A DNA stretch of 64,000 nucleotides. Source: Hyphomicrobiales bacterium (GTDB taxonomy: Bacteria; Pseudomonadota; Alphaproteobacteria; Rhizobiales; Rhizobiaceae). A program made the position numbers and the translations under genes. Under the pieces are notes generated by a model that ran no database searches, was not told the origin of the DNA, and worked only from the letters and a program-made list of their open reading frames with translations. The stretch covers positions 1 to 64,000 of the forward strand of contig UBJR01000010.1 of NCBI GenBank assembly GCA_900465675.1, written 5' to 3'. Shown here piece after piece: positions 60,564-64,000 of the stretch (positions are counted from its first letter, which is position 1; each line of letters opens with the position of its first letter).

Positions 60564-61829
60564 ATGAAAGAATTCCTTTTTCACCGCCTCACGGCGCGCC
60601 GGTCCATTGCTTCAGGTCTCGCAATCGTTGCGGGCCTTGGTGTTTTGATCGGCTCATCGGGGCTTGCCAGCGCCGCCGATTATCAACTCGGCACGATGGA
60701 CAAGCTGCGCATCCGCGTTGCCGAATGGCAGACGGCGGAAGGCGCGATCCGCGATTGGTCCGTGGTCAGCGGTGATTACTCGATCGGTCCATCGGGCAGC
60801 CTGTCGCTGCCGTTCATTGGCGACCTCCCAGCCTCTGGAAAGACGACGGACGCGATCGCGCAGGAAATCGGGCTGGCGCTGCAGAAGCAGTTCGGCCTCA
60901 AGGACCGGCCCTCGGCATCCGTCGAGCTCGCCGAGTTCCGCCCTGTCTTTCTCACCGGCGATGTCGAAAAGCCCGGCGAATATCCGTTCGCGCCCAATCT
61001 CACGGTGGTCAAAGCCGTGAGCCTTGCGGGCGGACTTCGCCGTGCCGACGCCGGCCAGCGCTTTGCGCGTGATTTCATCAATGCCAAGGGCGATGCCGTC
61101 GTCTACACTTCGGAAAAGAACCGCCTCATCGCGCGGCGCGCCCGGCTGCAGGCCGAGACGCAGAACAGCGATGCCATCGACATGCCGCCGGAACTCAAGG
61201 ATCTGCCTGACGGCAAGGCATTGATGGCCAGCGAAGTGGCCTTGAAGGACACGCGCAAGAAGCGGCTGACGCTGCAGCTCCAGGCGCTCGACGACCTGAA
61301 GGCGCTGCTGCAGGCCGAAATCGAATCCCTGGCCAAGAAGACCGAGACACAGACGCGCCAGCTGGAACTTGCCAAGGAAGATCGCGACAAGATCGAAAAC
61401 CTGGCCGAGAAGGGGCTGGCTCTCAGCGCCCGCAAGCTGACCGCCGAACAGCGCGCCGCCGATATCGAGGCGACGCTTCTCGACATCGACACCAACTCGC
61501 TGAAGGCCAAACAGGATATCAGCAAGGCCAATCAGGACGAGATCACGCTGCGCAACGACTGGGACGCCAAGCTGGCCCAGGAGCTGCAGGATACCGAATC
61601 CGAGCTGGATACGCTGAACCTCAAGCTTTCCACCAGCGATGCGCTGATGTCGGAGGCGCTGTCGCAGTCGAGCGACGCCGCGCGCTTCGACCCTGAAAAC
61701 GCCGCGAACATCAACTATTCGATCGTCCGCGATGTCGGCGGGCAGTCGAAGGAAATTCCGGTGCAGGAGAACATGGCCCTCGAGCCGGGCGACCTGATCA
61801 AGGTCACGGCCGGGGTTGCGATGCGATAG
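60564..61829 (+). CDS. exoF: polysaccharide export protein ExoF
   Basis: A 421-residue periplasmic protein, the same length as S. meliloti ExoF. The signal peptide (residues 1-37) ends at SSGLASAADYQL. A Poly_export domain follows (LGTMDKLRIRVAEWQ, SLPFIGDLPASGKTTDAIA), then an SLBB domain (RPVFLTGDVEKPGEYPFAPN). The middle (residues 190-360) is strongly helical and coiled-coil, then the chain ends in EPGDLIKVTAGVAM. It helps carry the polymer across the periplasm and is also needed early with ExoY. It lies 76 bp after exoY. Confidence 0.93.
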   Translation: MKEFLFHRLTARRSIASGLAIVAGLGVLIGSSGLASAADYQLGTMDKLRIRVAEWQTAEGAIRDWSVVSGDYSIGPSGSLSLPFIGDLPASGKTTDAIAQEIGLALQKQFGLKDRPSASVELAEFRPVFLTGDVEKPGEYPFAPNLTVVKAVSLAGGLRRADAGQRFARDFINAKGDAVVYTSEKNRLIARRARLQAETQNSDAIDMPPELKDLPDGKALMASEVALKDTRKKRLTLQLQALDDLKALLQAEIESLAKKTETQTRQLELAKEDRDKIENLAEKGLALSARKLTAEQRAADIEATLLDIDTNSLKAKQDISKANQDEITLRNDWDAKLAQELQDTESELDTLNLKLSTSDALMSEALSQSSDAARFDPENAANINYSIVRDVGGQSKEIPVQENMALEPGDLIKVTAGVAMR

Positions 61830-61842
61830 AAGCGGAGACCGC

Positions 61843-63108
61843 ATGCGGATCGCCAAATCGGCACTGATCATTCCAGGCGTGAACGCGGCCTATGCCATCC
61901 CGGCGGTCGCGCTCTCGATGTTCTGCTTTGCCTATTCGATCCGTTTCGGGCAGGCGGCGATCCTGCTTTACTATGCGCTCTGGCTGCCGCTTATCGCCGT
62001 CGACTACAAGAAGGTGCTCGGCAGTCACAGCAAGTTCGTCTGGCTCTATGCCTTCGCCGTCTTTGCCTTTCTCTCGGTGTTCTGGTCGCAGGTGCCGAGC
62101 GTCTCGATGCGCGCCAGCATCCAGTATCTGACGCAGGTGCTCTGCGCGCTGATTGCGGTGCGCACCATCGATGTCAGGACGCTGACGCTCGGCGGCGTTG
62201 CCGGGGCGGCGGTCGTGCTGCTCTATTCGATCCTGTTCGGCTATTACGAATATGATCCGCTCGACGGCACCTACAGCTTCGTCGGCGCCTTCGCCTCCAA
62301 GAACCAGCTCGGCTTCTATGCTTCGCTCGGCATCATCTTCGCCTTTGCCGCCGTCTTTATCTATGGCGAGCGGCGGATATGGGCGATGGTCTCTGCCGCT
62401 GCCGGTCTGATGGCCGCTTACTGCCTGCTTGCCTCGCAATCCGCGACTTCGGTGCTGACAACGGCCGTCATCGTCGCGTTGCTCGTCGGCATCCGCATCG
62501 TGCTGATGCTGTCGCCGCAGCAGCGAAAGCTACTGGTGATCGGCGGTGGCGTGGCGGCGATCATCCTCGCCGTTGCCAGCGTTTATCTCGGCGTCGTCGA
62601 CCTTGTCCTCGGCCTGTTCGGCAAGGATTCGACGCTGACGGGGCGCACCTATCTCTGGCAGCAGGGAATCGAAGCCTGGACGCAGCACCCGGCCTTCGGC
62701 ATCGGCTATCAGGCCTATTGGGTGCAGGGCTTCTCGGAACCGGAGCGTCTCTGGGAAGAGTTCTTCATCGGTTCGCGCAGCGGCTTCCATTTTCACAACA
62801 CCTATATCGAGACGGCCGTCGAACTCGGGCTGACCGGGGTGCTCATCCTGGCGGCGACGATGCTCGCGATGCTCTGGGGGCACCTGCGGCGGCTGATCGA
62901 GGACGTGCGCAACGACGAGTCCTATCTGCTGCTCGGGCTTGCGGTGCTGCTGACGGTGCGCTCCTTCGTCGAGATCGACGTGCTCACACCTTATAATGTC
63001 GGCACCTTCCTTCTTTATTTCTGTGCCGGAAAACTGGTCGGCGCGCGGCAGCGCTCGGCGATGGCCGAACTGCGGCGCTACGAAACGATGCCTGCCGCCC
63101 ATTCCTGA
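61843..63108 (+). CDS. exoQ: succinoglycan polymerase ExoQ
   Basis: A 421-residue polytopic membrane protein of the O-antigen ligase/Wzy superfamily with about 11 helices. The large periplasmic loop ends in FHFHNTYIETAVELGLTGVL, the conserved H-N-x-Y motif. ExoQ is required for high-molecular-weight succinoglycan. ATG 61843 has GGAG five bases upstream and lies 13 bp after exoF. The ORF upstream to 61816 overlaps exoF and is not needed. Confidence 0.92.
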   Translation: MRIAKSALIIPGVNAAYAIPAVALSMFCFAYSIRFGQAAILLYYALWLPLIAVDYKKVLGSHSKFVWLYAFAVFAFLSVFWSQVPSVSMRASIQYLTQVLCALIAVRTIDVRTLTLGGVAGAAVVLLYSILFGYYEYDPLDGTYSFVGAFASKNQLGFYASLGIIFAFAAVFIYGERRIWAMVSAAAGLMAAYCLLASQSATSVLTTAVIVALLVGIRIVLMLSPQQRKLLVIGGGVAAIILAVASVYLGVVDLVLGLFGKDSTLTGRTYLWQQGIEAWTQHPAFGIGYQAYWVQGFSEPERLWEEFFIGSRSGFHFHNTYIETAVELGLTGVLILAATMLAMLWGHLRRLIEDVRNDESYLLLGLAVLLTVRSFVEIDVLTPYNVGTFLLYFCAGKLVGARQRSAMAELRRYETMPAAHS

Positions 63109-63154
63109 TCCATTTCATTGCCCGCCGCTTCTCGCGGCATCTTGAGGAAACTGC

Positions 63155-64000
63155 ATGAAGACCCTCTACGGGATCCAGTATTTGCGTGCCTTTGCAGCGC
63201 TTGCCGTCGTGGTGTTCCACGCGGCCGAACGGACCGGCGGCCATTTCGCCATCGGTGCGGCTGGGGTCGATGTGTTCTTCGTCATCTCAGGCTTCATCAT
63301 GTGGGTGATCAGCGACCGGCGGCCGGTGACGCCGCAGCGCTTCCTGCTCGATCGTATCAAGCGCATCGCGCCCTCCTATTGGCTGGTGACCGGGATCATG
63401 GTGGCGGGCGCTCTTGCCGGGCTGTTCCCGAACCTGCAGCTCAGCGCTGGACATCTCATCGGCTCCTTGTTCTTCATTCCGGTGCGTTCGCCGAGCAGTG
63501 GTGAAATCTGGCCGGTGCTGGTGCAGGGCTGGACGCTGAATTTCGAGATGTTCTTCTATGTGCTGTTTGCCGGCGCGCTGTTCCTGCCGCGTCAGTGGCG
63601 GCTGGTCTTCCTCACCGCCGTCTTCGGTCTGTTTTTCGTTGCCGGGCTGCTGACCCATCCGTCCTCGGCAGCGCTTGAGACCTATACACGGCCGATCATC
63701 CTCGAATTCCTCGGCGGCGTGTTCATCGCCGAATTGTGGATCCGTCGGAAGGTGGCGGGAACGAGCCTCGGGCTTGCCTGTATCGGCGCAGCACTCTGCG
63801 GCTTTGCAGCGATCTATCTGATGGGTGCGGAGTTCGATGAGTCCATCTGCGGGCCGCTGGCGATGGCGCTGGTCTTCGGCATGGTGTCGCTGGAAACCGG
63901 CGGCAGCATCGGCCGCGTGCCGGTGCTGACCTATCTCGGCGATGCCTCCTATTCGATCTATCTCTGGCACACGCTGGCGATTTCGGTTGCCGTCAAGGCC
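63155..64000 (+). CDS. exoZ: succinoglycan acetyltransferase ExoZ, 3' end cut by the window
   Basis: 282 codons are visible without a stop. It is an acyltransferase-3 membrane protein starting KTLYGIQYLRAFAALAVVVF with HAAERTGG (conserved histidine) and GVDVFFVISGFIMW. GAGGAAA precedes ATG 63155. The last part reads TYLGDASYSIYLWHTLAISV, the conserved C-terminal Y-L-W-H segment. ExoZ acetylates a glucose of succinoglycan. In S. meliloti exoB lies beyond it, which would be outside the window. Confidence 0.9.
   Translation, partial: MKTLYGIQYLRAFAALAVVVFHAAERTGGHFAIGAAGVDVFFVISGFIMWVISDRRPVTPQRFLLDRIKRIAPSYWLVTGIMVAGALAGLFPNLQLSAGHLIGSLFFIPVRSPSSGEIWPVLVQGWTLNFEMFFYVLFAGALFLPRQWRLVFLTAVFGLFFVAGLLTHPSSAALETYTRPIILEFLGGVFIAELWIRRKVAGTSLGLACIGAALCGFAAIYLMGAEFDESICGPLAMALVFGMVSLETGGSIGRVPVLTYLGDASYSIYLWHTLAISVAVKA

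Noticed and set aside
60654..61871. Minus-strand open frame of 405 codons opposite exoF
   Set aside because: Shadow of exoF, which has a clear signal peptide, export domain and family length.

Overview
The window looks like a chromosomal or megaplasmid segment of a Rhizobiaceae bacterium (Rhizobium, Agrobacterium, Neorhizobium or Allorhizobium type). The reasons are a succinoglycan-type exo cluster, an Omp2b/RopA-type porin, a RIME-like palindromic repeat, and a dehydratase/reductase/sugar-transferase trio of the kind known from Rhizobium etli O-antigen synthesis. I cannot name the species. No rRNA, tRNA or CRISPR array was recognised.

Positions 1-31600 hold a cell-surface polysaccharide locus, probably LPS O-antigen. 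It starts beside a broken glutaryl-CoA dehydrogenase fragment at the left edge. It encodes sugar-nucleotide enzymes (a TviB-type UDP-HexNAc dehydrogenase, a UDP-glucuronate 4-epimerase, and a CapD/WbpM-type 4,6-dehydratase with a reductase and a priming transferase), a Wzx-like flippase, four GT4 glycosyltransferases, two ligase/polymerase-like membrane proteins, two AsnB-type amidotransferases and three methyltransferases. Inside it a minus-strand operon (17367 to 10786) combines a large membrane protein, AsnB, a GtrB-like GT2, two methyltransferases and GtrA. I read this as a Gtr-type O-antigen decoration module. A second minus-strand group (23374 to 18684) holds a fusion of a UPF0104/LPG-synthase-type membrane domain with an O-antigen ligase domain, followed by an HTTM-like membrane protein and a DCC (DUF393) protein. 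A decayed IS5-family transposase lies at about 23855-24515. Mixed base composition and transposon debris suggest a mosaic, exchanged locus.

Positions 31600-47640 are mostly housekeeping and stress genes. They include a methionine ABC importer (metQ-metN-metI, minus strand), a FAD/NAD(P)-binding protein, an FMN reductase with three very small genes and an RBBP9-type hydrolase, a 1-Cys peroxiredoxin, divergent oxyR and katG, three Rrf2-family regulators, a major porin, an SfnB-type flavin oxidoreductase and a PPP-family phosphatase.

Positions 47639-64000 are the exo cluster: exoP-O-M-A-L-K-H (minus), exoW (plus), exoU and exoX (minus), then exoY-F-Q-Z (plus, exoZ cut by the window end). The priming enzyme, six glucosyltransferases, polymerase, co-polymerase/kinase, export protein, glycanase, succinyltransferase and acetyltransferase are present. 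exoT, exoV, exoI and exoN are not at their usual places. exoL and exoA are read as one uninterrupted frame. The leader of exoX carries a hairpin that buries its Shine-Dalgarno sequence, plus a competing upstream arm, suggesting translational control of this EPS repressor.
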